Below are positions 1 to 5,631 of a DNA stretch of 5,631 bases, in pieces; within the stretch, counting starts at the first letter, position 1; every line of letters starts with the position of its first letter. Source of the DNA: Candidatus Puniceispirillum sp. (GTDB lineage: Bacteria > Pseudomonadota > Alphaproteobacteria > Puniceispirillales > Puniceispirillaceae); NCBI GenBank assembly GCA_018668795.1, contig JABJBD010000173.1, forward strand, positions 1 to 5,631. Direction: 5' to 3'. A program made the position numbers and the translations under genes. The notes under the pieces were generated by a model. That model ran no database searches, was not told where the DNA came from, and saw only the letters and a list, made by a program, of their open reading frames with translations.

Positions 1-491
1 CGGATAATTTCAATCGATTGCGCGATTGTATTTGATTGCAACTCGGTCAAACCGCCTTCGGAAAAAGAAATGGCGTAGTCCAGCGCGTCACTGTTTATTG
101 TCAGACCATTACCAAGATCGTTAAAAGTTGTTTTGGCTTTGCTGGCATCTTCAGCATTCCGTATTGTCACCTTAACAGCTTTGCCATCAACCTTCAGACC
201 AGCAAAGCGGATTTTCTCATTCCGAAATTCCTGACGTATTGTCTCACCAATGCTGTCCAGACGTTCTTGTTCGACAACATCCATATCAACGCGTAACAGC
301 AGATGCGAACCGCCTTGCAGGTCAAGACCAAGGTTAATATGTTTGCCTGGCAAAAAGCCAAAAACAGACCCATCTGACCCGTCCGCAAGCATGTCATCTT
401 GATTGGACGATAGATTAGGTAAGGCGAAAATGACGCCTAAAAGGATGACAAAGAGGACGAGTAGCTTTTTCCAGCCTTCAAATTGCAACAT
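1..491 (-). CDS. secD: Protein translocase subunit SecD, N-terminal part (3' end outside window)
   Basis: SecD works with SecF in the inner membrane, using the proton-motive force to help the SecYEG-SecA translocon release exported proteins on the periplasmic side. Reading leftwards from the ATG at 491, 163 codons are open to the window edge with no stop. Visible parts are a short cytoplasmic start (MLQFEGWKK), the first membrane helix at about residues 9-25, and the family hallmark LGLDLQGG at residues 54-61, followed by the start of the first periplasmic domain. It ends at residues QSIEII, where SecD proteins normally continue into an RRIDE-like segment. About a third of the usual 500-600 residues is present. 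The gene lies 74 bp downstream of yajC, the usual yajC-secD(-secF) order, so secF probably follows outside the window. Only a weak purine stretch (GAGAAAG) lies upstream of the ATG, about 10 bases away. No better in-frame start is present, since a TGA occurs seven codons upstream. The identification is secure. Confidence 0.95.
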   Translation of the reverse strand, partial: MLQFEGWKKLLVLFVILLGVIFALPNLSSNQDDMLADGSDGSVFGFLPGKHINLGLDLQGGSHLLLRVDMDVVEQERLDSIGETIRQEFRNEKIRFAGLKVDGKAVKVTIRNAEDASKAKTTFNDLGNGLTINSDALDYAISFSEGGLTELQSNTIAQSIEII

Positions 492-540
492 TCGGTGCAA
501 ACTTTCTCAAAAATCAGTCAGTTCAAAATTTTGCTAGGTG

Positions 541-564
541 ATTGTTCATTCACACATGAACAAT
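541..564. repeat. Perfect 9-bp inverted repeat between yajC and secD
   Basis: The arms attgttcat (541-549) and atgaacaat (556-564) are perfect reverse complements separated by 6 bases, and the repeat begins one base after the yajC stop codon. In the yajC-secD transcript it would form a short AT-rich hairpin. No run of T follows on the minus strand, so it does not look like an intrinsic terminator. It might instead protect the yajC end of the message or set the yajC/secD ratio. The repeat itself is seen directly; any function is inference. Confidence 0.5.
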
Positions 565-565
565 A

Positions 566-895
566 TTACTTCTTTTTGGCTGGTTCGGCTTTATTCTGAA
601 TGTCTGCGATCATAGAGCGGACAATATGAACCTTAACGTCCTTGGCAATTTCAACTTCGACGGTTTCGCTATCATCAACAACCTTGACGATTGAACCGGT
701 CAATCCACCAGATGTGATAATCTTGTCACCCCGACGAAGTGCACCTAACATCTCTTTATGTTGTTTGGCACGCTTTTGCTGAGGGCGGATCAACAGGAAG
801 TAGAAAATCACCATTACAAAAATGATTGGTAAAAGCCCGAAGCCACCTTCAGCAAGGCCGCCAGACGATTGTGCAAATGCTGGTGAAATAAACAT
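566..895 (-). CDS. yajC: Sec translocon accessory subunit YajC
   Basis: YajC is a small inner-membrane protein that associates with SecD-SecF and the SecYEG translocon. The 109-residue product has the family architecture: a short N-terminus ending in MFISPAFAQ, one hydrophobic helix at about residues 20-36 (LLPIIFVMVIFYFLLI), the conserved RPQQKR directly after it (37-42), a small cytoplasmic domain with the conserved GDKIITSGGLTG at 56-67, and a lysine-rich tail. Its length is normal. The AFAQ stretch resembles a signal-peptidase site but precedes the membrane helix, so I do not read it as a cleaved signal. The ATG at 895 has GGAG (906-909, read on the minus strand) 10 bases upstream. The gene heads the yajC-secD pair and is transcribed away from the ATPase gene, so its promoter should lie in the 138-bp divergent region. 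Confidence 0.96.
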   Translation of the reverse strand: MFISPAFAQSSGGLAEGGFGLLPIIFVMVIFYFLLIRPQQKRAKQHKEMLGALRRGDKIITSGGLTGSIVKVVDDSETVEVEIAKDVKVHIVRSMIADIQNKAEPAKKK

Positions 896-1033
896 GTTAA
901 GAATGCTCCGTTGTATAAATTAAATCTGGCACGAACATAGCGACACTAGCCAAAACCTGCAATGACCCATATTAAACTATGTGATGTAATTTTTAGATGC
1001 TTAAACCCCACAATGCTGATTATAGAGTAGCTA
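896..1033. promoter_or_regulatory. Divergent intergenic region between yajC and the ATPase gene
   Basis: These 138 bp lie between two genes that are transcribed apart, so they should hold promoters for both. The region is AT-rich. On the plus strand the possible -10 elements are TATAAA at 914-919, which lacks a good -35, and TATAGA at 1021-1026, which would start transcription almost at the ATPase ATG. Neither is convincing. On the minus strand there is one reasonable pair, listed separately. I see no long inverted repeat that would mark an operator and no small ORF with a ribosome binding site. Confidence 0.5.
934..962 (-). promoter_or_regulatory. Candidate sigma-70-like promoter for yajC-secD
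   Basis: On the minus strand, TTGCAG (962 down to 957) is followed after exactly 17 bases by TATGTT (939 down to 934). Transcription would start near 927, about 30 bases before the yajC ATG. The match is only 3 of 6 bases at -35 and 4 of 6 at -10, so spacing and location are the main support. Confidence 0.25.
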
Positions 1034-1900
1034 ATGGCCGATAATGATTCAAAATTTATATTAATTGAGCAGGTAATCCGGATTGCAGATGCCCTTGAGA
1101 GAATGTCGCCGCCTACACCAAAACCAGATGATTTAGACTACGCCAACGCTTATGTATGGCATGCGGCTATGCGTCGGCTTGATCCTGTGTATGCAATTAA
1201 CTGTGTTCGGCTTGACCTTTTGCGCGGTATTGATCAGCAACGTGACAATTTGCTAGCCAATTCAATTGCCTTTGGGCGTGGGCTACCTGCCAATAATGCT
1301 CTTTTGTGGGGTGCACGTGGCACAGGTAAATCATCATTGGTAAAGGCTGTACATGCAAGCATGATGGGAAGTGGTCTTGATTGTGCACTTGTTGAAATTC
1401 ATCGCGAAGATATTGTCGATTTGCCGTTTTTGATGAGTTTTTTGGCACAGATTCCACGTCAATTTATTCTGTTTTGTGATGATCTGGCTTTTGATTCGGG
1501 TGAAACCAGCTATAAATCGCTCAAAGCGGCACTTGAAGGTGGTATCGAAGGCCGCCCAAATAATATCGTGTTTTATGCTACATCCAACCGTCGGCATCTT
1601 ATGCCACGGCAAATGATGGAAAACGAACGTTCAACCGTGATAAACCCGTCTGAAACTACAGAAGAATCAGTCTCGCTTTCAGATCGCTTTGGATTATGGA
1701 TCGGCTTTTATTCAATAGACCAAGATGTGTATCTTGAGATGATTGAAGGTTACGTATCACATTTTGGAATTAACGTTCAAAACATAGATGTTCGACATGA
1801 AGCGCTTAGCTGGTCGGTTGGTCGTGGCGCACGATCTGGCCGTGTCGCATGGCAATATATAGTTGACCTTGCCGCAAGAACTGAAACTAAATTAAAGTAA
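1034..1900 (+). CDS. DUF815-family AAA+ ATPase of unknown role
   Basis: This is a 288-residue predicted cytoplasmic P-loop ATPase that matches the DUF815 family by motif. After an N-terminal region with predicted helices (1-85) come Walker A GARGTGKS at 93-100 with K99, Walker B FILFCDD at 144-150 with D149 and D150, and a sensor-1 segment YATSNRRHL at 181-189 with N185. SLSDRFGLW follows at 214-222, probably supplying the arginine finger, and a C-terminal GARSGRVAWQY at 265-275 could be sensor 2. All nucleotide-binding residues are intact, so it should bind and hydrolyse ATP. No membrane segment or signal peptide is visible. The ATG at 1034 has a weak GAG six bases upstream. It is the only plus-strand gene here, standing alone between yajC and the NlpD-like gene. 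The family has no established substrate; the position suggests, but does not show, a link to the envelope or to secretion. Family assignment is confident, function is not. Confidence 0.9.
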   Translation: MADNDSKFILIEQVIRIADALERMSPPTPKPDDLDYANAYVWHAAMRRLDPVYAINCVRLDLLRGIDQQRDNLLANSIAFGRGLPANNALLWGARGTGKSSLVKAVHASMMGSGLDCALVEIHREDIVDLPFLMSFLAQIPRQFILFCDDLAFDSGETSYKSLKAALEGGIEGRPNNIVFYATSNRRHLMPRQMMENERSTVINPSETTEESVSLSDRFGLWIGFYSIDQDVYLEMIEGYVSHFGINVQNIDVRHEALSWSVGRGARSGRVAWQYIVDLAARTETKLK

Positions 1901-1901
1901 T

Positions 1902-1930
1902 TTAATCAGTATATTATTAACTGAAATTAA
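1902..1930. terminator. Possible weak bidirectional terminator between convergent genes
   Basis: The 31 bp between the two stop codons contain an imperfect inverted repeat: ttaatcagt (1902-1910) pairs with actgaaattaa (1920-1930) with a 2-base bulge and a 9-base loop. T-rich sequence follows on both strands (tttatattat on plus; attactttaattt on minus). The stem is AT-rich and would be weak. The location between converging genes is the best argument for it. Confidence 0.3.
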
Positions 1931-1931
1931 T

Positions 1932-2918
1932 TTATATTATAATCGATCTTGGGTCGATTGGTTGCCGCGCTTTGCGGATTTCAAAATGTAGTTGCGGTGT
2001 ATCAACACGACCAGTTTGCCCAACTGTGCCAATTGATTGACCAGCATTTACGATATCACCCTCTTTGACTGTAACCGTGTCAAGATGGGCATAGGCAGAG
2101 ATCATGCCGCCATCATGTTTAACCAGGACCAATGTGCCAAAACTTTTTACATTTGTACCCACAAAAGCAACGCGTCCACTGGATGTAGCACCTACATCAT
2201 CGCCTTGTGTGGCAGCTATATTGATACCGTCATTGCGCACACCACGTGCCGCTGGGCCAAACTCGGCAATAATCTCACCTTGAACGGGCCAGATAAAATC
2301 ACCATCACCAGTTGGGGCAACAAATTTTTTGCGAGGCAGTGTTTGTGTAGCAGTTTGATTTGTGTTTGTTGATTCTGTATTAGCAGCTGGTTGCGCCACT
2401 CCGGTAGCGGCAATACCTTTGGGAAGGCCAGTGTCCAGAATAGAAAAATCCTGACTGTACGGAAGCTGTAAACGGTCACCCACAGTTATGCTGAACGGTT
2501 CCTGTAAATTATTAAGCTCTGCCAACTGGAATTGACTAACAGCATAGCGTTGGGAAATCGTCAATAATGAATCCCCGGGCTTGACGATATGAAAACGTGT
2601 CGGATTTAACTTTAATTGCTGACCTGATCGTAGCGTAAATGGTGCAATCAGATTATTCTGTAGAATAATTGATCTTGGTGTCACCCGATACCTTGTCGCA
2701 ATGGTATAAAGATTATCATTTTGTCGAGCCGTGACTATTCCGCTTGCTGGTAAGATTTCAACAGCTACACGCAACGGAGCCGTAACAACAGGTGCTGGTT
2801 CTGAGCGGCTGAGAGACATGTCAGGCACCTTACAGCCAGTCAACAGGGCAATCGACATGACGCTGATTAGACTGGTTGTCAAAGCTACGCGCGCAATGTT
2901 CTGATCTGATTTATTCAT
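1932..2918 (-). CDS. nlpD: NlpD-like lipoprotein: two LysM domains and a degenerate M23 (LytM) domain
   Basis: This is a predicted lipoprotein of 328 residues that binds peptidoglycan and probably activates septal amidases. The signal peptide has a hydrophobic stretch at about 11-28 and lipobox LTGC, making C29 the lipidated residue. LysM repeats lie at about 61-105 and 108-153, followed by a Thr/Asn/Gln/Ala-rich linker (about 160-200) and the LytM/M23 domain at 208-322. In that domain the usual zinc-ligand motif HxxxD reads NDGIN (N229 for His, N233 for Asp), and the HxH motif reads QLH (Q309 then H311). H278 in AYAH is kept. Such losses are known for E. coli NlpD and EnvC, which activate amidases without cutting the wall. 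I chose the ATG at 2918 over the longer frame from 2987 because it gives a clean lipoprotein signal and has GAGGAC upstream; the extra 23 residues would be pcm sequence read in another frame. The start overlaps the pcm end by 8 bp, as in the surE-pcm-nlpD order of E. coli. Confidence 0.88.
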   Translation of the reverse strand: MNKSDQNIARVALTTSLISVMSIALLTGCKVPDMSLSRSEPAPVVTAPLRVAVEILPASGIVTARQNDNLYTIATRYRVTPRSIILQNNLIAPFTLRSGQQLKLNPTRFHIVKPGDSLLTISQRYAVSQFQLAELNNLQEPFSITVGDRLQLPYSQDFSILDTGLPKGIAATGVAQPAANTESTNTNQTATQTLPRKKFVAPTGDGDFIWPVQGEIIAEFGPAARGVRNDGINIAATQGDDVGATSSGRVAFVGTNVKSFGTLVLVKHDGGMISAYAHLDTVTVKEGDIVNAGQSIGTVGQTGRVDTPQLHFEIRKARQPIDPRSIII

Positions 2919-3549
2919 CCTGTTTGTCCTCAATAAGGGGTACAAAGGTAACAGACATAAGGTTTTTCCGGTCAAATCCGGTCTCATGGCGCTTTACCAC
3001 CACGAGTTGTTGAACTTTACCATCACCTTCGGGTGCTACCATGATGCCGCCAATTTTTATTTGGTTCAATAGTTTGTCAGGAATTTTGTCACAACCGCAT
3101 GTAAGAATTATACGATCAAAGGGTGCCGCTTCTGGCCACCCTGCGCTTCCATCCCCTAATCTGAAGCTGATATTAGAAATTCGCAAAGCGCGTAATTTAT
3201 TTTCGGCAGCAACCAAAAGTGGTTTCAGCCGCTCAAGTGTATAAACGCGGCGGCATAATAATGTTAATATTGCAGCTTGGTATCCACTTCCTGTGCCAAT
3301 TTCAAGCACTCGTTCTCGCCCTGTCAGCTCAAGCGCTTCGGTCATGCGTGCAACGACATAGGGCTGGCTGATTGTTTGATCCAACGCAATTGGCAATGAA
3401 GCATTCTCATAAGCATGTTGCCGAAGTGATTCGGGTACGAAAATTTCGCGTGGGATACTCTCCAAAGCTGATAAGACAGGTGCGCTCAAAATCCCCTGCC
3501 CACGCAAAGCCATAATCAATTGAGCCTTATGTTGGGTGAAATCATCCAA
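2911..3549 (-). CDS. pcm: Protein-L-isoaspartate O-methyltransferase
   Basis: Pcm uses S-adenosylmethionine to methylate L-isoaspartyl residues formed in ageing proteins, starting their conversion back to aspartate; it is cytoplasmic. The 212 residues have normal length. The substrate-side motif ISQPYVVARMTE lies at 60-71, and the methyltransferase glycine-rich motif I VLEIGTGSGYQAAIL at 81-95. E106 in YTLER is the likely SAM ribose-binding acid, GDGSAGW lies at 132-138, and the C-terminal FVPLIE at 202-207. The start codon is TTG: an in-frame TAG (the surE stop) lies 15 bases upstream, AGGAG (3559-3563) sits 9 bases before the TTG, and the next in-frame ATG (codon 13) would remove the start of the conserved N-terminal helix. 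One oddity is the segment after motif II, ILTCGCDKIP (148-157), where E. coli Pcm has a TAAPPEIP-type sequence. Position between surE and nlpD supports the call. Confidence 0.95.
   Translation of the reverse strand: MDDFTQHKAQLIMALRGQGILSAPVLSALESIPREIFVPESLRQHAYENASLPIALDQTISQPYVVARMTEALELTGRERVLEIGTGSGYQAAILTLLCRRVYTLERLKPLLVAAENKLRALRISNISFRLGDGSAGWPEAAPFDRIILTCGCDKIPDKLLNQIKIGGIMVAPEGDGKVQQLVVVKRHETGFDRKNLMSVTFVPLIEDKQDE
2926..2931 (-). promoter_or_regulatory. Ribosome binding site of nlpD inside the pcm end
   Basis: GAGGAC on the minus strand lies 7 bases before the ATG at 2918, within the last codons of pcm. It decides the lipoprotein start and means that ribosomes finishing pcm pass directly over the nlpD initiation region, which suggests translational coupling. 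Confidence 0.65.
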
Positions 3550-3558
3550 TGGTCGCGA

Positions 3559-3563
3559 CTCCT
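3559..3563 (-). promoter_or_regulatory. Ribosome binding site supporting the TTG start of pcm
   Basis: AGGAG on the minus strand sits between the surE stop codon and pcm, 9 bases before the TTG at 3549. It is the strongest Shine-Dalgarno match in this part of the operon and makes the non-ATG start credible. Confidence 0.7.
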
Positions 3564-3564
3564 G

Positions 3565-4353
3565 CTAAAAGGTTAGCGGCTCAAATTCTGATATGTGCTG
3601 ATACGCTGTTAAATCCATTCCCAATGGCGTCATTGCAATCCAGCCATCCCTTATGACAGCGCGATCACTTCCGGGGCTGGCGTCAGGTTTAGAAATAAGA
3701 GGGCCAAGGCGAAAGTAACCTGCTTTGGCACCATCTTCGATTATGTCGCCAAACTTATGCTGGTCAGTTGACGCCACCATCATGCCTTTGATTGTCTCAG
3801 GGGCACCTTTTGGAAAATTCACATTCGGGATAAAACGTTCTGGCCAGCCATTATTCCATAAATGCTGAATGAGTGTTGCGCCATGGGCATCGACAACCTG
3901 ATACTCGTCTCGGTTTTCACGTCCACCTTGCTGGGACAAAGCGATAGCAGGAATACCAGCAAGAGTGGCTTCCATCGCCGCGGCAACAGTCCCAGAATAA
4001 AGCACATCATCACCAACATTCATGCCGTGATTAACACCGCTTAGAACCAGATCAGGCTTTTTATCAAGTATCTTGTTCAAAGCAAAAATTATGCAGTCAG
4101 CAGGTGTACCCGATACTGAAAATTCCTGATTGGCCACTTCTTTAATTTCAACATCCCGGCGCAAAGTAATTGAACGTGACGCGCCAGAATGATTTTGCGT
4201 GGGCGCAACCACCCAAACATCATCGCTTAGACTATGTGCAATAGCTCGTAAAACCTTGAGACCAACAGCATCAATGCCATCATCATTGCATAACAAAACA
4301 CGGCCAAAAGGCCGGTTTTCGTCAGAATTGACGTTAAATAATTGTTTCGTCAT
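3565..4353 (-). CDS. surE: 5'/3'-nucleotidase SurE
   Basis: SurE is a cytoplasmic metal-dependent phosphatase that removes phosphate from nucleoside monophosphates (and short polyphosphate in some members); it is tied to stationary-phase survival. The 262 residues show the full active site: NDDGID at 23-28 with metal ligands D24 and D25, NHSGASRSIT at 54-63 with S56, SGTPADC at 81-87, and SGVNHGMNVGDD at 105-116 with N108, followed by YSGTVAAAMEA at 119-129. Compared with E. coli SurE, which begins just before NDDG, there is an extension of about 16 residues (MTKQLFNVNSDENRPFG). The ATG at 4353 is still the best start because it overlaps the serS stop in an ATGA and no other ATG, GTG or TTG lies in frame before the NDDG motif; its ribosome site is weak (AAGAAAAG), as expected for a coupled gene. 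pcm follows 15 bp downstream. Confidence 0.96.
   Translation of the reverse strand: MTKQLFNVNSDENRPFGRVLLCNDDGIDAVGLKVLRAIAHSLSDDVWVVAPTQNHSGASRSITLRRDVEIKEVANQEFSVSGTPADCIIFALNKILDKKPDLVLSGVNHGMNVGDDVLYSGTVAAAMEATLAGIPAIALSQQGGRENRDEYQVVDAHGATLIQHLWNNGWPERFIPNVNFPKGAPETIKGMMVASTDQHKFGDIIEDGAKAGYFRLGPLISKPDASPGSDRAVIRDGWIAMTPLGMDLTAYQHISEFEPLTF
4297..4317 (-). repeat. GC-rich hairpin in the first codons of surE
   Basis: Read on the minus strand, AACCGGCC, a TTTT loop and GGCCG-T-GTT can pair as 8 bp with one bulged T, followed by TTGTTATG. The core CGGCC/GGCCG is perfect. It lies 34 bases inside surE and encodes the end of the N-terminal extension. The form resembles a short intrinsic terminator, but the downstream U-tract is poor. 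It may simply reflect codon choice. Confidence 0.35.
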
Positions 4354-5631
4354 ACGCTTTTCTTAACCAGGCGGTCAGTTCCCATATACCCATGCAAAGC
4401 AGTAGGCAGACGAACTGTTCCGTCTTCTTGCTGTCCGTTTTCCAAAACGGCAATCATTGTTCGGCCAATTGCTAGGCCTGAACCATTCAGCGTATGCAGA
4501 AATTGTGTTTCGCCTGTATCTTTGTCACGGAAGCGGGCCTTCATACGTCGCGCCTGAAAGGGGCCGCAATTTGAACATGATGAAATTTCGCGATACATCC
4601 CGCGCCCTTCATCCTGACCGGGAAGCCATACTTCAAGGTCATATGTTTGTTCAGCTGAAAACCCTGTGTCACCACTACATAACTTGAGCACACGATATGG
4701 TAGCTCTAGTTTTTGCAAAATAGCTTCTGCGCATCCGGTCATTCGTTCCAGTTCGTTTGCAGAGTCATCAGGATGGCTGATTGATACCATTTCAACTTTT
4801 GAAAACTGATGCTGACGTATCATGCCTCTGGTATCCCGCCCTGCTGATCCTGCTTCAGACCGAAAACAATTGGTATAGGCTGTCATACGCATTGGCAGCT
4901 TTTCAGGTGATAAAATTTCACCAGCGACAATATTGGTCAGTGGCACCTCTGCCGTTGGTATCAGCCATTTGTCGTCAGTTTTATAGAGATCTTCGGCAAA
5001 TTTAGGCAATTGACCAGTTCCTGTCATGGTTTGACTATTGACCAGCGATGGCGGGACTGTCTCGACATAACCGAATTCGCTTGTATGTGTATCCAACATC
5101 AATGCCGCAAGCGCGCGCTCAAGGCGCGCTAATTGCCCCTGAAGAACAACGAAGCGCGCACCAGCAAGTTTAGCACCTAGCGCAAAATCCATTTGTCCAA
5201 GGCCCTCACCAAGCGCCACATGATCAACAGGTGTAAAACTGAATGATGGAATGTCACCATGTGTGCGAACCAGCTCATTGTCACTTTCGTCCATGCCATC
5301 AGGAACAGATGCATCCAGAATATTTGGGATTTCCATTAATACGGATTCAAGTTGTTGTGCCAGATCAGCATCGCGATTTTCCAGATCGGGCATTGTCGTT
5401 TTGATGTCATTGACCTCAGCAATCAGTGCATCAGCGTTTCCACCATTGGCTTTTAATTTGCCAATTTCCTTGGAGACTATATTACGGCGTGATTGCATCT
5501 CCTGTAGTTCACTTTGAACGGCGCGTCGTGCTGCATCCATCTCCAGAATTGAAGATGCTGAAACATCAATATTGCGCCGTTTCATGGCAGCGTCAAAATG
5601 ATCAGGGTGTTCACGAATAAAACGGATATCA
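4350..5631 (-). CDS. serS: Seryl-tRNA synthetase (start just outside window)
   Basis: SerRS joins serine to tRNA-Ser (and to tRNA-Sec where present) in the cytoplasm, via a seryl-adenylate. The frame stays open past the internal ATG at 5585 to the window edge, adding DIRFIREHPDHFDAA, the conserved SerRS N-terminus; 426 residues are visible and probably two, including the initiator Met, are missing. Counting from that Asp as residue 1, the helical coiled-coil arm that grips the long variable arm of tRNA-Ser spans about 28-105. The class II core has TAEVPL at 226-231, motif 2 FRSEAGSAGRDTRGMIRQHQF at about 256-276, ISSCSN at 349-354 leading to FQARRMKARFR, and motif 3 GSGLAIGRTMIAVLEN at 383-398. 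Length is normal. The TGA stop overlaps the surE ATG by 4 bp, so the two are probably co-transcribed and translationally coupled. In many alphaproteobacteria tatC lies upstream of serS; that cannot be checked here. Confidence 0.97.
   Translation of the reverse strand, partial: DIRFIREHPDHFDAAMKRRNIDVSASSILEMDAARRAVQSELQEMQSRRNIVSKEIGKLKANGGNADALIAEVNDIKTTMPDLENRDADLAQQLESVLMEIPNILDASVPDGMDESDNELVRTHGDIPSFSFTPVDHVALGEGLGQMDFALGAKLAGARFVVLQGQLARLERALAALMLDTHTSEFGYVETVPPSLVNSQTMTGTGQLPKFAEDLYKTDDKWLIPTAEVPLTNIVAGEILSPEKLPMRMTAYTNCFRSEAGSAGRDTRGMIRQHQFSKVEMVSISHPDDSANELERMTGCAEAILQKLELPYRVLKLCSGDTGFSAEQTYDLEVWLPGQDEGRGMYREISSCSNCGPFQARRMKARFRDKDTGETQFLHTLNGSGLAIGRTMIAVLENGQQEDGTVRLPTALHGYMGTDRLVKKSV

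Noticed and set aside
523..549. Eight-codon minus-strand ORF (MNNHLAKF) before secD, as a possible leader peptide
   Set aside because: There is no ribosome binding site, its start lies inside the inverted repeat, and its codons show no regulatory pattern.
1197..1612. Minus-strand reading frames of 86 and 92 codons within the ATPase gene
   Set aside because: They lie opposite a gene with clear conserved motifs, their products resemble no family I know, and they have no plausible start signals.
2037..2372. Plus-strand 111-codon frame opposite the NlpD-like gene
   Set aside because: It is a shadow of the lipoprotein coding strand; the product is cysteine- and threonine-rich with no recognisable domain.
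2919..2987. Longer reading frame for the NlpD-like protein starting at 2987
   Set aside because: The extra 23 residues lie inside the pcm coding sequence in another frame, would bury the lipoprotein signal peptide, and lack the good ribosome site found before the ATG at 2918.
4350..5585. serS starting at the ATG at 5585
   Set aside because: The frame continues upstream to the window edge and encodes the conserved SerRS N-terminus DIRFIREHPDHF, so this ATG is internal.
1..5631. Mobile element, CRISPR array, phage or defence system
   Set aside because: I saw no transposase or integrase, no spaced direct repeats, no tRNA-type attachment site and no defence gene; all the genes belong to a familiar chromosomal neighbourhood.

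Overview
The window is a stretch of chromosomal housekeeping genes from an alphaproteobacterium. Three things point there: the gene order serS-surE-pcm-LysM/M23 lipoprotein, then a DUF815 ATPase gene, then yajC-secD (a neighbourhood I recall as common in that class); the YajC N-terminus, which reads MFISPAFAQ; and the sequence character of the proteins. Base composition is moderate to AT-leaning, below that of many alphaproteobacteria. A marine lineage such as SAR116 or a relative is possible, but that is a guess and cannot be settled from the window.

Layout, from high to low coordinates. On the minus strand, serS (seryl-tRNA synthetase, missing only about its first two residues at the window edge), surE (5'-nucleotidase), pcm (L-isoaspartyl protein methyltransferase) and an NlpD-like lipoprotein form a tight operon. 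serS and surE overlap by 4 bp (ATGA), surE and pcm are 15 bp apart, and pcm and nlpD overlap by 8 bp. The lipoprotein gene converges on a plus-strand gene for a DUF815-type AAA+ ATPase, with 31 bp between them. A 138-bp divergent intergenic region separates the ATPase gene from the minus-strand pair yajC-secD, whose secD runs off the left edge with 163 codons present. Nearly every base is assigned, and no gene-free stretch exceeds 138 bp.

How the genes work together. SerS charges tRNA-Ser. SurE and Pcm are the classical stress-survival pair (nucleotide dephosphorylation and repair of damaged aspartyl residues), and they are linked to NlpD in Escherichia coli as well. The NlpD-like protein lacks most of the zinc-binding residues of active M23 peptidases, so it is probably an activator of cell-wall amidases at the septum, not an enzyme. 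YajC and SecD are accessory subunits of the Sec translocon. The DUF815 ATPase has all the nucleotide-binding motifs but no settled role.

I found no mobile element, CRISPR array, RNA gene, phage gene or obvious foreign insertion. The window looks ordinary. The points worth a second look are the degenerate M23 domain, the orphan-function ATPase, the TTG start of pcm and its unusual Cys-Gly-Cys loop, the SurE N-terminal extension with a terminator-like hairpin in its codons, and an inverted repeat between yajC and secD.
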